Shown piece by piece: positions 17,532 to 26,957 of a DNA stretch of 64,000 nt; positions within the stretch are counted from its first letter, which is position 1; each line of letters opens with the position of its first letter. Made by a program: the position numbers and the translations under genes. Source of the stretch: Nocardioides cavernaquae (lineage in GTDB: Bacteria > Actinomycetota > Actinomycetes > Propionibacteriales > Nocardioidaceae); NCBI RefSeq assembly GCF_003600895.1, contig NZ_QYRP01000002.1, positions 1,302,001-1,366,000 on the forward strand. The letters run 5' to 3'. The notes under the pieces were generated by a model that saw only the letters and a list, made by a program, of their open reading frames with translations, made no database searches and was not told the DNA's origin.

Positions 17532-18799
17532 GCGTGGCGACCCATTCTCGGAACGGTCTGCGACCCGCGCTCCACCTCACGCCTCCTGAGGGGTGGATGA
17601 ACGACCCCCACGGCCTGATCCACCTCGACGGGACCTACCACCTGTTCTTTCAGTACGTCCCCGGCTCACTGACCTGGCGCCCGGACTGCCACTGGGGCCA
17701 CGCCACCAGCACCGACCTGCTGCACTGGGACGTCCATCCGATCGCGCTCTTTCCTGACGATGATGAGGTCGGTGTGTGGTCCGGCTCCGCCGTGGTGGGG
17801 GACGACGGCGTACCCGTCCTGCTCTATACCGCGGCGCAGGAGGAGAATCTCGACCGGTCACTGGTCCGTGCTGCCTACCCGGTGTCGGAGGACCTTGTCG
17901 TCTGGCGCAAGGGCGAGGTTCTCGTCCGACCGCGCGAGGGCGATGCGGTCTTCCGCGACCCGGTGGTCTTCCGCGAAGGCGACCACTGGCGGATGCTCGT
18001 CGGCCAGGGCACTTCCGACGAAGTCGCCGGCGTTGCGGTCTACCGCTCCCCGGACATGAAGAACTGGGAGTACGACGGCCTGCTGACCACCCGGCCGGCC
18101 ACGGCCGATCCCTACACCGGTGTTGCCTGGGAGTGCCCGCAGCTCGTGCAACGCACACGCGGCCTCGAATCGGACGTCCTCATCGTCTCGGTCTGGAACC
18201 ACGGGGTGACCCTGAATGTCGCAGCGACCGCGGGCATCTACGTCGACGGGCGCTTCGCACAGGGGGAGTGGCAGACCCTGACCGCCGGCACCTCGGGCCA
18301 CTACGCCGCGAGCCACTTCGCCGATGTCGACGGGCGCCCCTGCGTGCTCTTCTGGATCCGCGACATCATGGACCCCGGCACGTGGGTCGGTGCGATCAGC
18401 GTGCCGTACGTCGTGTCCGACGAGGACGGTCGGATCGTCCTCACGCCGCATCCGTCCGTTGCCGCGGTGCGCACCGCTCCCGATGGGGACGAGCCCGCAA
18501 CGGCGCTCGACCTCGAGTGGTCCCCGCGCGGCATCGACCACCTCAGTCTGGTCGGCCCGGATTGTGCGGTCCGGGCCGACCTCGCCATCGCTGACGGCGT
18601 GCTCACCGTCACGGTGCCCGGTGCCGACCCGGTCATGGTTGAGCACCGGGCGCCCACGCTCCGCGTGATCGCGGATGCCCAGGTCCTGGAGGTCGTCGCC
18701 TCGGGTGGTCTCGTCGGACTGCCGCTCACCGACGTCGCCGGCGGCTTCCGACCGGTTGCTGACGAGCCGAGCCGCCTCGCGTGGTGGCACCTCTCCTGA
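17528..18799 (+). CDS. GH32 beta-fructosidase (sucrose/oligofructoside hydrolase), cytosolic
   Basis: 423-aa GH32 enzyme without signal peptide. The nucleophile motif GWMNDPHG has Asp26; FRDPVVF is the RDP motif near residue 142; WECPQL carries the acid/base glutamate near residue 201. After the propeller there is a short beta-sandwich domain. The family releases fructose from sucrose, raffinose or short fructans. Start ATG 17528 overlaps the permease stop. A close paralogue lies at 35280-36566, also just before an MsmX-type ATPase gene, so the GH32-ATPase pair appears to have been duplicated. Confidence 0.92.
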   Translation: MSVATHSRNGLRPALHLTPPEGWMNDPHGLIHLDGTYHLFFQYVPGSLTWRPDCHWGHATSTDLLHWDVHPIALFPDDDEVGVWSGSAVVGDDGVPVLLYTAAQEENLDRSLVRAAYPVSEDLVVWRKGEVLVRPREGDAVFRDPVVFREGDHWRMLVGQGTSDEVAGVAVYRSPDMKNWEYDGLLTTRPATADPYTGVAWECPQLVQRTRGLESDVLIVSVWNHGVTLNVAATAGIYVDGRFAQGEWQTLTAGTSGHYAASHFADVDGRPCVLFWIRDIMDPGTWVGAISVPYVVSDEDGRIVLTPHPSVAAVRTAPDGDEPATALDLEWSPRGIDHLSLVGPDCAVRADLAIADGVLTVTVPGADPVMVEHRAPTLRVIADAQVLEVVASGGLVGLPLTDVAGGFRPVADEPSRLAWWHLS

Positions 18800-18837
18800 C
18801 TCCCTCTCCCTTCGCACCAATTCGCAAGGAGCACGAA

Positions 18838-19897
<1,060 letters not shown>

Positions 19898-19917
<20 letters not shown>

Positions 19918-20848
19918 TCAGAAGTTGCCTGAACCGGTTCTTGTCATCGGGGAAGCCCTCATCGACCTGATCCGCCGACCCGGTGAGTTCACGGACGCGC
20001 GCGTCGGCGGCAGCCCGCTGAATGTCGCGATCGGGCTCAGTCGGCTGGAGGTTCCCGCCGTGTTGCAGACGCGCATCGGCGCCGATGACCACGCCGACAT
20101 GATCCAGGCGCACCTCGCCGAGAATGTCGTCGCCCTGGTGCCGGGTTCGGTCACCCCTGGTCGGAGCTCGACGGCAGTGGCCACGATCGGCGGCGACGGA
20201 GCCGCGACGTACGAGTTCGACATCCACTGGGCGCTCGACCGGACGCCGCTCGGGTCGCCGGCGCTGCTCCACACAGGCTCGATCGGAGCCGTGCTTGAGC
20301 CGGGCGCATCCGTGGTCATCAACACGATCCGCGTGCTTCGCGACACCGCGACGATCTCCTACGACCCCAACGTGCGACCGAAGCTGATGGGCGAGTGCGA
20401 TTCTGCTCGCGCCCGGATCGAGTCGCTGGTCTGCCTGGCGGACGTCGTCAAGGCGAGCAGTGAGGACCTCGAGTGGCTCTACCCCGACACCGACCTGGAG
20501 GTCGTCGCTCGAGGCTGGCGAGACCTTGGTCCGGCGATCGTGGTGGTCACGCACGGCGAGACCGGCGCGTACGCCGTCGGCCCGGCCGCCGCCGTACGGA
20601 TCCCAGCGCCGGCGACCGACCTGGTCGACACCATCGGTGCCGGTGACTCGTTCATGGCCGGCCTCCTTGCCGCGCTGTCCGACGCTGACCTGCTTGGCAG
20701 GAAGCACGAGTCTCGCCTGCGTGCCCTCGATGAGGCGGCGCTCCGTGAGCTGCTGGAGTTCGCTGCAGCATGTGCCGCCGTGACTGTCTCCCGTCCAGGT
20801 GCCGACCCGCCGCGTCGGGGCGACCTGACCGTGAAGGTGAGCCCGTGA
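19898..20848 (+). CDS. PfkB-family fructokinase, copy 1
   Basis: 316-aa sugar kinase, probably fructose to fructose-6-phosphate. Seen: [15 protein letters not shown] near the start, the substrate-contacting [22 protein letters not shown] in the middle, and the ATP/catalytic signature [14 protein letters not shown] (about residues 245-258), where Asp of GAGD is the catalytic base. GTG 19898 starts inside the ATPase gene (20-base overlap). It would phosphorylate fructose released by the GH32 enzyme. A paralogue with the same overlap arrangement lies at 51989. A longer start at 19871 is possible but would reach further into the ATPase gene. Confidence 0.88.
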
Positions 20849-21855
20849 ACTACCTGGCCAACCCGGACCGATACACAGGTACAAGCTACCGCCCGGCAGG
20901 GCTGTCGGGCCTCAAGCTGCCCGCATTGTCGCTCGGGCTCTGGCAGAACTTCGGTATCGATCGTCCCGAGGAGACGCAGCGCGCCATCCTGCGACGAGCG
21001 TTCGATCGGGGCGTCACCCACTTCGACCTCGCCAACAATTACGGCCCGCCCTACGGCCGCGCGGAGGAGAACTTTGGGCGCTACCTCACGGACGACTTCA
21101 AGCCCTACCGGGACGAATTGATCATCTCGTCCAAGGCCGGGTGGGACATGTGGCCGGGGCCCTACGGCAACGGCGGATCGCGCAAGTACCTCCTCGCCTC
21201 CCTCGACCAGTCGCTGCGGCGGATGGGACTCGACTACGTCGACATCTTCTACAGCCACCGATTCGACCCCGAGACTCCCGTTGCCGAAACGATGATGGCG
21301 ATCGACCAGGCCGTGCGCTCGGGCAGGGCGCTCTACGCCGGCATCTCGTCGTACTCCGCTGAGCAGACCCGCGAGGCGGCGAGCATCGCACGCGATCTTG
21401 GGACACCGCTGCTGATCCACCAGCCGCCGTACTCGATGCTCGACCGGCGGATCGAGGACGCCGTCCTCGACGAGCTGGAAGCGCAGGGCATGGGCTGCAT
21501 CGCGTTCTCAACGCTGGCGCAGGGCATGCTCACCGACCGCTATCTCGACGGTGTCCCGGCCGACTCGCGAGCGGCCCGCTCCGGATCGTCCATCCGCCAC
21601 CTTAATGAGGACACGATCGCGCGGGCCCGTGGACTCAACGAGGTCGCCCTCGGGCGAGGACAACGGCTCGCGCAACTGGCGCTGCAGTGGGTGCTCCGGG
21701 ATGCGCGGATGACGTCCGTGATCATCGGCGCTTCCAGCCTCGAGCAGCTGGACACAAACCTTGATGCGCTTGACTTCCCGGCGCTGACCGAGACCGAGCT
21801 CCGCGCCATCGACGCGTTCGCCGTCGTGCCGGGCGCGACCATTTTTGACGGCTGA
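20845..21855 (+). CDS. Aldo/keto reductase (YghZ-like)
   Basis: 336-aa TIM-barrel NADPH-dependent reductase. DRGVTHFDLANNYGPPYGRAE carries the catalytic Asp and Tyr, SSKAGW the lysine, and IFYSHRFDP the histidine of the AKR tetrad; the C-terminal VIIGASSLEQLD binds NADP. The overall pattern resembles YghZ (L-glyceraldehyde-3-phosphate reductase, AKR14). The GTG start overlaps the fructokinase stop (GTGA). Its role in a raffinose operon is not obvious: reducing a sugar aldehyde or a toxic aldehyde by-product are both possible. Confidence 0.88.
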   Translation: MNYLANPDRYTGTSYRPAGLSGLKLPALSLGLWQNFGIDRPEETQRAILRRAFDRGVTHFDLANNYGPPYGRAEENFGRYLTDDFKPYRDELIISSKAGWDMWPGPYGNGGSRKYLLASLDQSLRRMGLDYVDIFYSHRFDPETPVAETMMAIDQAVRSGRALYAGISSYSAEQTREAASIARDLGTPLLIHQPPYSMLDRRIEDAVLDELEAQGMGCIAFSTLAQGMLTDRYLDGVPADSRAARSGSSIRHLNEDTIARARGLNEVALGRGQRLAQLALQWVLRDARMTSVIIGASSLEQLDTNLDALDFPALTETELRAIDAFAVVPGATIFDG

Positions 21856-21881
21856 CCCGACCTCTTCCAGGAGAACCCTCC

Positions 21882-23987
21882 ATGTTCGTTCCGCCCGTGG
21901 CCTCCGCGCCGACGCGCACCTGTTTCGAGCTGCTCGAGGCAGGAGACCTGATGCCGATTGCGCTTCCGGTGGGCGCGCCATGCGGCGCGCCGTCGGGCTT
22001 GTCACTCGTGCTCAACGGTCCCGGCATGCCGCTACTGGGCGAGCACAGCCGCGGCCTCTTCACCCGGCCGCACCTCCGTGGCCACCGGATCGACGGAGGA
22101 GCGTGGTCGACTCGCTTCGAGCTGGCTTCCCTCGCTGAGGGCGACGCTGGCCTGCTTCTGGAAGCACACGATCCAGCGGCAAGGCTGGCGCTTCGCGGCG
22201 AGTTCGAAGAGGCTGCGGGCGGTGTTCTTCGAGTCCGCTACTCCATCACGAACCTTGACCCGTCTGCGTACCTCCTCGAGGGGCTGGAGGTGGTGCTCCC
22301 CATCGCGGACGACCACACCGAGGTCCTCGACTTCACCGGGCGGCACGAGCGCGAGCGGACCCCGCAACGGCACGCCCTGACCGACGGGCTGTGGCTCCGC
22401 GAAGGCCGTGGCGGACGCCCCGGGCTGGATGCCGCGACCCTGGTTGCGGTCGGGCAGCCGGGGTTCACGACGACGACCGGCAGCGTGGTTGCCGTACACG
22501 TGGCCTGGAGCGGGAACTCGGTGGTGCGGGTCGAGCGCAGCGCAGCAACCGGTACGACGATTGGTGGCGGCGAGCACCTGCTCCCTGGCGAGGTGGTGCT
22601 CACGGAGGGCGAGAGCTACCGGACGCCCTGGGTGCACTTCGTGGCGGCGGATTCCGGCCTCGACGACGTCGCCGCGGCCTGGCATGCCTATGCCCGCGCG
22701 CTTCCTGCCCACCCCGACCTCCAGCCTGTGGTGCTCAACGTGTGGGAGGCGGTCTACTTCGACCACGACCTCGCCCGGCTGGAGGACATTGCCGATCGCG
22801 CAGCAGCAGTCGGCGTGGAGCGTTTCGTGCTCGACGACGGCTGGTTCCGTGGCCGGCGGGACGACACGGCGGGCCTCGGTGACTGGTGGGTCGACGAGGA
22901 TCTGTGGCCCGATGGGCTCACGCCCCTGATCGGGCACGTGCAGGCACTCGGCATGGAGTTCGGACTCTGGTTCGAGCCCGAGATGGTCAACCCGGACTCG
23001 GATCTGTTCCGGGCGCACCCCGACTGGATCCTGTCTGCCGGAGATCGGCGCCCCCTGCTGCACCGGGACCAGTGGGTGCTCGACCTGACCAATCCTGACG
23101 CGTTCGGGCACATCCTCGAGCGGGTGGACTCGATTCTGGGCGCGCACGCGATCGGCTACGTGAAGTGGGACCACAACCGCGAGCTGCTGGAGGCGGGAGC
23201 CTCATTGCGCGGCGGCGCTCCGGCCGTCCGGGAGCAGACACTGGCCTTCTACCGACTGCTCGACACCCTCCGCGACCGCCATCCGTCCGTTGCTTTCGAG
23301 TCTTGTTCTTCCGGTGGCGGTCGCATCGACCTTGCCGTCGCGGAACGGGTCGAACGCTTCTGGACCTCTGACGTGACCGATGCCCTCTCGCGGCAGCACA
23401 TCCAGCGATGGACGGCGCAGCTCATCGCTCCCGAATACCTCGGGGCCCACATCTCGGCACCGACCTCGCACGCGACCGGTCGCACGATGAGTCTCGACTT
23501 CCGCGCCGCGACCGCGCTGTTCGGTGCCTTCGGCATCGAGTGGGACCTGGCGGAGGCGAGCGAATCCGACCTTGCCCTCCTCGCGGAATGGGTCGAGCGG
23601 CACAAGCGGCTGCGTCCGCTGCTGCACACGGGTCGCATGGTCCGGCCGGAGTCGGCGGACCCGGCGGTCCTGCTCCACGGCGTCGTGGCTCAGGATCGGC
23701 GCCGCGCGGTGATTGCACATGTCCAGATCGACGAGTCGGCGCACAACCGAGGCGTTGCCGTGCGGGTACCCGGTCTGGATCCGGAGGCGACGTACTCGTT
23801 GAGGTGGGCGGCGCCAACCGACCTGCGGATGTTCAGCATGTCATCGCCGCTGCCTGCCGTGGGACCGACCGAGGGCGTCGTCGTAACCGGCCGCGCCCTC
23901 GCGACAAGTGGCTTCTGGATGCCGCGCCGGCGACCCGAGACCGTGACACTGGTCGAGCTCCACGCAACGAAGGAGGAGGCAGTATGA
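21882..23987 (+). CDS. GH36 alpha-galactosidase
   Basis: 701-aa cytosolic enzyme that removes alpha-1,6-linked galactose from raffinose, stachyose or melibiose. The nucleophile is Asp430 in YVKWDHNRELL, and the acid/base is Asp497 in FWTSDVTD, 67 residues later, matching GH36 spacing; ESCSSGGGR between them is also a family signature. Layout: N-terminal beta-sandwich (to about 300), TIM barrel (about 300-600), C-terminal beta-sheet domain. It is in the same operon as the GH32, so raffinose would be split to galactose, glucose and fructose inside the cell. The stop overlaps the next start by 4 bases. Confidence 0.93.
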   Translation: MFVPPVASAPTRTCFELLEAGDLMPIALPVGAPCGAPSGLSLVLNGPGMPLLGEHSRGLFTRPHLRGHRIDGGAWSTRFELASLAEGDAGLLLEAHDPAARLALRGEFEEAAGGVLRVRYSITNLDPSAYLLEGLEVVLPIADDHTEVLDFTGRHERERTPQRHALTDGLWLREGRGGRPGLDAATLVAVGQPGFTTTTGSVVAVHVAWSGNSVVRVERSAATGTTIGGGEHLLPGEVVLTEGESYRTPWVHFVAADSGLDDVAAAWHAYARALPAHPDLQPVVLNVWEAVYFDHDLARLEDIADRAAAVGVERFVLDDGWFRGRRDDTAGLGDWWVDEDLWPDGLTPLIGHVQALGMEFGLWFEPEMVNPDSDLFRAHPDWILSAGDRRPLLHRDQWVLDLTNPDAFGHILERVDSILGAHAIGYVKWDHNRELLEAGASLRGGAPAVREQTLAFYRLLDTLRDRHPSVAFESCSSGGGRIDLAVAERVERFWTSDVTDALSRQHIQRWTAQLIAPEYLGAHISAPTSHATGRTMSLDFRAATALFGAFGIEWDLAEASESDLALLAEWVERHKRLRPLLHTGRMVRPESADPAVLLHGVVAQDRRRAVIAHVQIDESAHNRGVAVRVPGLDPEATYSLRWAAPTDLRMFSMSSPLPAVGPTEGVVVTGRALATSGFWMPRRRPETVTLVELHATKEEAV

Positions 23988-25366
23988 GGATCGATGTCAC
24001 CCGGGCTGAGGGACGGATCCGTGAGCGCATGATCGCTGACGGACTCAGTGCGACGGCGATCGAAGTGTTCGTGAACTCCTTCCTGAGCGTCTCGGCGGGT
24101 GCGACCGGGCTCATGCCAGAGTCGTCGATCGGACCCTTGGGGGCGACGCCCCGGCTGGACGATCTGGAGTGGGACGGGTCGCCAGACGGTCTTGCCCGGA
24201 CGGCGGTCCTCAAGCTCAACGGCGGACTCGGCACGTCGATGGGTCTGGACAAGGCGAAGTCGCTGCTGCCGGCACGCGACGGCATGACCTTCCTCGACGT
24301 CATCGCCCGCCAGGTCCTGGCGGGCCGCGAGGCGCACGGTGTGGCTCTGCCGCTGACGTTCATGGACTCGTTCCGGACCGCGGAGGACTCGATGGCCTGG
24401 TTGGCTTCCTACCCGGATCTGGCGGTCGGGAACGTGCCGCTCTCGCTCATGCAGAACCGGGTGCCGAAACTCCGCTCCGACGACCTCACGCCGGTGTCCT
24501 GGGTCGCCGATCCCTCACTGGAGTGGTGCCCTCCGGGCCACGGTGACATCTACACCGTCTTCCACACGAGTGGCTTCCTCGATCTCCTGCTGGAGGCGGG
24601 GTTCACCCAGCTCTTCGTGTCCAATGCCGACAACCTCGCGGCCTGGCCGGACCCGCGCATCGCTGCCTGGTTTGCTGCGAGCGGTAGCCCGTTCGCGGTC
24701 GAGGCCGTGCGACGCACGCCGAGCGACCGTAAGGGTGGCCACTTCGTACGCCGCGTGGGCGGCGGCATCACGCTGCGGGAGACCTCGCAGGTTCCTCCTG
24801 AGGATGCGCGGTGGATGGCTGACCTCGAGCGTCACCACCTGGCGTCGACCAACAACATCTGGATCGATGTGGCGGCCATGCGGGACCTTCTCCGCGAGAG
24901 GGACGGTGTGCTCGGGCTGCCCCTGATCCGCAACGCTAAGACCGTCGACCCGACCGACAAGACGAGCACGCCGGTGATCCAGATCGAGACCGCGATGGGT
25001 GCCGCGATCGGGCTGTTCGACGGCGCGAGTGTGATCGAGGTCGGCCGCGACCGGTTCCTGCCGGTCAAGACGTCCGATGACCTGATCATCCTGCGCAGCG
25101 ACTGCGTCACCCTGGACGAGGCCCTGCGGCCCGTGCAGATGACCGGCGACCTACCGTTCGTCGCTCTGGACGATGCCTACAAGTTCATCTTCGACTTCGA
25201 GGCGCGATTCCCCGCAGGCGTGCCCAGCCTGATCAAGGCGACCTCGTTGGTCGTGGAGGGTGACTGGACCTTCGGCGAAGGGATTCGCGTCGTCGGGGTT
25301 GCGCAACTTGGCCCGGAGGGCGGCAAGGTTCCCGACGGAGCCCTTCTCAGCGGGGAGGCGTTATGA
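23984..25366 (+). CDS. UDPGP-family UTP-hexose-1-phosphate uridylyltransferase
   Basis: 460-aa nucleotidyltransferase of the eukaryotic-type UDP-glucose pyrophosphorylase family (PF01704), not the short bacterial GalU. The UTP-binding loop is LNGGLGTSMG (78-87) followed by lysines at 90 and 92; a second conserved patch is FVSNADNLAAWPDP near residue 210. The reaction is UTP + hexose-1-phosphate to UDP-hexose + PPi. Sandwiched between alpha-galactosidase and galactokinase, with 4-base overlaps on both sides and no galT in the window, it is likely to act on galactose-1-phosphate (and perhaps glucose-1-phosphate). A pure UDP-glucose pyrophosphorylase is the alternative. Confidence 0.88.
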   Translation: MRIDVTRAEGRIRERMIADGLSATAIEVFVNSFLSVSAGATGLMPESSIGPLGATPRLDDLEWDGSPDGLARTAVLKLNGGLGTSMGLDKAKSLLPARDGMTFLDVIARQVLAGREAHGVALPLTFMDSFRTAEDSMAWLASYPDLAVGNVPLSLMQNRVPKLRSDDLTPVSWVADPSLEWCPPGHGDIYTVFHTSGFLDLLLEAGFTQLFVSNADNLAAWPDPRIAAWFAASGSPFAVEAVRRTPSDRKGGHFVRRVGGGITLRETSQVPPEDARWMADLERHHLASTNNIWIDVAAMRDLLRERDGVLGLPLIRNAKTVDPTDKTSTPVIQIETAMGAAIGLFDGASVIEVGRDRFLPVKTSDDLIILRSDCVTLDEALRPVQMTGDLPFVALDDAYKFIFDFEARFPAGVPSLIKATSLVVEGDWTFGEGIRVVGVAQLGPEGGKVPDGALLSGEAL

Positions 25367-26565
25367 GTGGCGTCATCACCGCTGCGGAGGCTCCCGAGCG
25401 TCTCGTCGACCTGGTCGTCGAGCGGTTCGTGGCCCTGCACGGTCGAGCTCCGGAGGGTGTCTTCGGGGCGCCGGGAAGGGTCAACCTGATCGGCGAGCAC
25501 CTGGACTACAACGACGGTCCGTGTCTGCCGATCGCGCTGCCCAACCTGACTGTCGCGGCGGCCGGACGTCGCGCAGACAGCCGGCTCTCGGTCAGCAGCC
25601 TGCAGCAGGACGGCTCCTTCGAGGCCGATCTGAACGCCCTGGGGCCGGGCGCTGTGGCCGGCTGGGCGGCGTACGTCGCGGGTGTGGTGTGGGCGGCGCG
25701 CCAGAAGGGCATCGACGTCCCCGGGATGGACATCGTCGTGCACAGCAGCGTGCCTGTGGGGGCGGGGCTGTCCAGCTCGGCGGCACTCGAATGCGCCGTG
25801 GCGCTCGCTGTGTGTGCCGCTGCCGGAGTCGAGGTCGACGGTCAGGTCCGCCGCGACCTCGTCGAGATCTGTGGTCGCGCGGAGCGCGAGGTCGCCGGTG
25901 CGCCGACGGGCGGAATGGACCAGACCATCGCCCTCTTCGGGAGGAAGGACCACGCGCTGCTGATCGACGGATCCGCCCCACTGCGCCAGATCCCGTGGCA
26001 TCCCGAGTGCGCGGGACTGTCGGTCCTTGTCATCGACACCCGTGCGTCACATGCGCTCAATGACGGCGGCTACGCCACCCGGCGCGCCCAGTGTGAGCAG
26101 GCGGCCGAGCTCCTTGGTGTCAGCTCGCTTCGCGATGCTTTCGACCGGTCGCTCCGACTCGATCCCATCGAGGACGACGTCGTACGCCGTCGCGCAAGGC
26201 ACGTTCTGACCGAGATCGAGCGAGTGCGTCGGGCCCTCGATGCACTCAGTACGGGGGACTGGCGGACGGTCGGGTCGCTGCTTGACGCGTCGCACGCCTC
26301 GCTCGCGGACGACTTCGAGGTCTCGTGTCCTGAGCTCGACCTCGCCTGCTCCGCGGCTCGTGGTGGCGGCGCACTGGGCGCGCGGATGACCGGCGGTGGC
26401 TTCGGCGGCTCCGCCATCGCGCTCGTGCCTTCGGAACGTGCCGGGTCCATCGCCGCCCTCGTAGCCGGCGTCTTCGCGAGCCGTCGCCTCGTCCTTCCCG
26501 CGTTCCACCTTGCGCCCGCCTCTCAGGGCGGCCGCCCGCTCGCTCCCCGGTTGGTCAGCGGCTGA
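25363..26565 (+). CDS. galK: Galactokinase
   Basis: 400-aa GHMP kinase that makes galactose-1-phosphate. The galactokinase signature GRVNLIGEHLDYN sits at residues 38-50, with Leu in place of the usual Thr; the ATP loop is VPVGAGLSSSAALE (about 127-140), and the third motif GARMTGGGFGGSAIAL lies near residue 340. ATG 25363 overlaps the pyrophosphorylase stop (ATGA). It is the last gene of the module A operon; galactose comes from the GH36 enzyme. No galT or galE accompanies it, so UDP-galactose would be made by the neighbouring uridylyltransferase and epimerised by a GalE elsewhere. Confidence 0.93.
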   Translation: MSGVITAAEAPERLVDLVVERFVALHGRAPEGVFGAPGRVNLIGEHLDYNDGPCLPIALPNLTVAAAGRRADSRLSVSSLQQDGSFEADLNALGPGAVAGWAAYVAGVVWAARQKGIDVPGMDIVVHSSVPVGAGLSSSAALECAVALAVCAAAGVEVDGQVRRDLVEICGRAEREVAGAPTGGMDQTIALFGRKDHALLIDGSAPLRQIPWHPECAGLSVLVIDTRASHALNDGGYATRRAQCEQAAELLGVSSLRDAFDRSLRLDPIEDDVVRRRARHVLTEIERVRRALDALSTGDWRTVGSLLDASHASLADDFEVSCPELDLACSAARGGGALGARMTGGGFGGSAIALVPSERAGSIAALVAGVFASRRLVLPAFHLAPASQGGRPLAPRLVSG

Positions 26566-26651
26566 CCACGATCTTGCGGTTGGCCTTGTCCTGATCGATG
26601 TAGGCCATCGGACCTCGATCGCGTCAGGTCAACGACCGGCTGAAGTGTGCC
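26555..26651 (-). pseudogene. Possible 3' remnant of an NAD(P)-dependent alcohol dehydrogenase
   Basis: On the minus strand one frame reads GTLQPVVDLTRSRS (26651 downward), and another, shifted, reads MAYIDQDKANRKIVVSR then stop at 26555. Together they resemble the C-terminal PVIDR...EAMxYxxxGxxxGKIVV end of MDR-family dehydrogenases, with a deletion and frameshift between the parts. No upstream part of such a gene is present. It converges with and slightly overlaps the end of galK. This is a weak, visually based call. Confidence 0.3.
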
Positions 26652-26804
26652 GTTGTCACTACGGCGGGCTTCATGTCGTGGCGGAGCGCCTGAGGTGGCT
26701 GACTGGCGCCGAAGCTCTGGGAACGGCGCAAGCATCAGGACGCTCCCTACCCGCCGCCGGATCTCGCGGCCATGAATCAGTGGGAGGGAGCGCTGGCGGC
26801 GTTG

Positions 26805-26826
26805 CCGCCTGCCTGGCGGCAGGCGG
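26805..26826 (+). terminator. GC hairpin after module A
   Basis: CCGCCTGCC (26805-26813) pairs perfectly with GGCAGGCGG (26818-26826) around a TGGC loop: nine GC-rich pairs. There is no T-tract, as is common in actinobacteria. It lies 240 bases after galK and just before the module B promoter region, so it probably ends or attenuates read-through. Confidence 0.5.
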
Positions 26827-26887
26827 GGCCCGGGTCTTGCTTCCGACGCAATGCGTGGCCGGAAGATTCTTGCGCCGTCCTCTTGCC

Positions 26888-26940
26888 TAAACGATTAAAC
26901 ATCCCTAAGTTGTGATCACCCTCACGATTTAAGCGTTTAA
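26888..26940 (+). promoter_or_regulatory. Paired LacI-type operators in front of module B
   Basis: TAAACGATTA (26888-26897) and, inverted, TTAAGCGTTTAA (26929-26940; TTAAACGCTTAA on the other strand) share the core TAAACG-N-TTA. Their centres are about 42 bp apart, four helical turns. They lie 18-70 bases before the GTG of the GH32 gene. The likely binder is the LacI protein encoded at 31649-32707 in the same operon. A GTGATCAC palindrome (26912-26919) sits between them. Confidence 0.6.
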
Positions 26941-26957
26941 CCAGAGATGAGGCAGGC

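Larger units (their letters stand above)
26566..26957. other. 392-bp gap between modules A and B
   Basis: The gap holds the probable dehydrogenase remnant at its left end, a GC-rich hairpin at 26805-26826, two LacI-type operators at 26888-26940 and the leader of the GH32 gene. Small open frames across it (for example 26510-26890, plus strand) have no family-like features, no good ribosome site and look spurious. Confidence 0.7.

Noticed and set aside
16964..18799. A 611-codon frame spanning permease and GH32
   Set aside because: Only the part from 17528 (MSVATHSRNG) is protein-like; the rest shadows the permease.
26510..26890. A 126-codon plus-strand frame in the A/B gap
   Set aside because: It starts inside galK in another frame, contains the hairpin, and has no ribosome site or family-like sequence.
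26912..26919. GTGATCAC as a CRP-type site
   Set aside because: Only 8 bp without the TGTGA-N6-TCACA spacing; such a palindrome is likely by chance.
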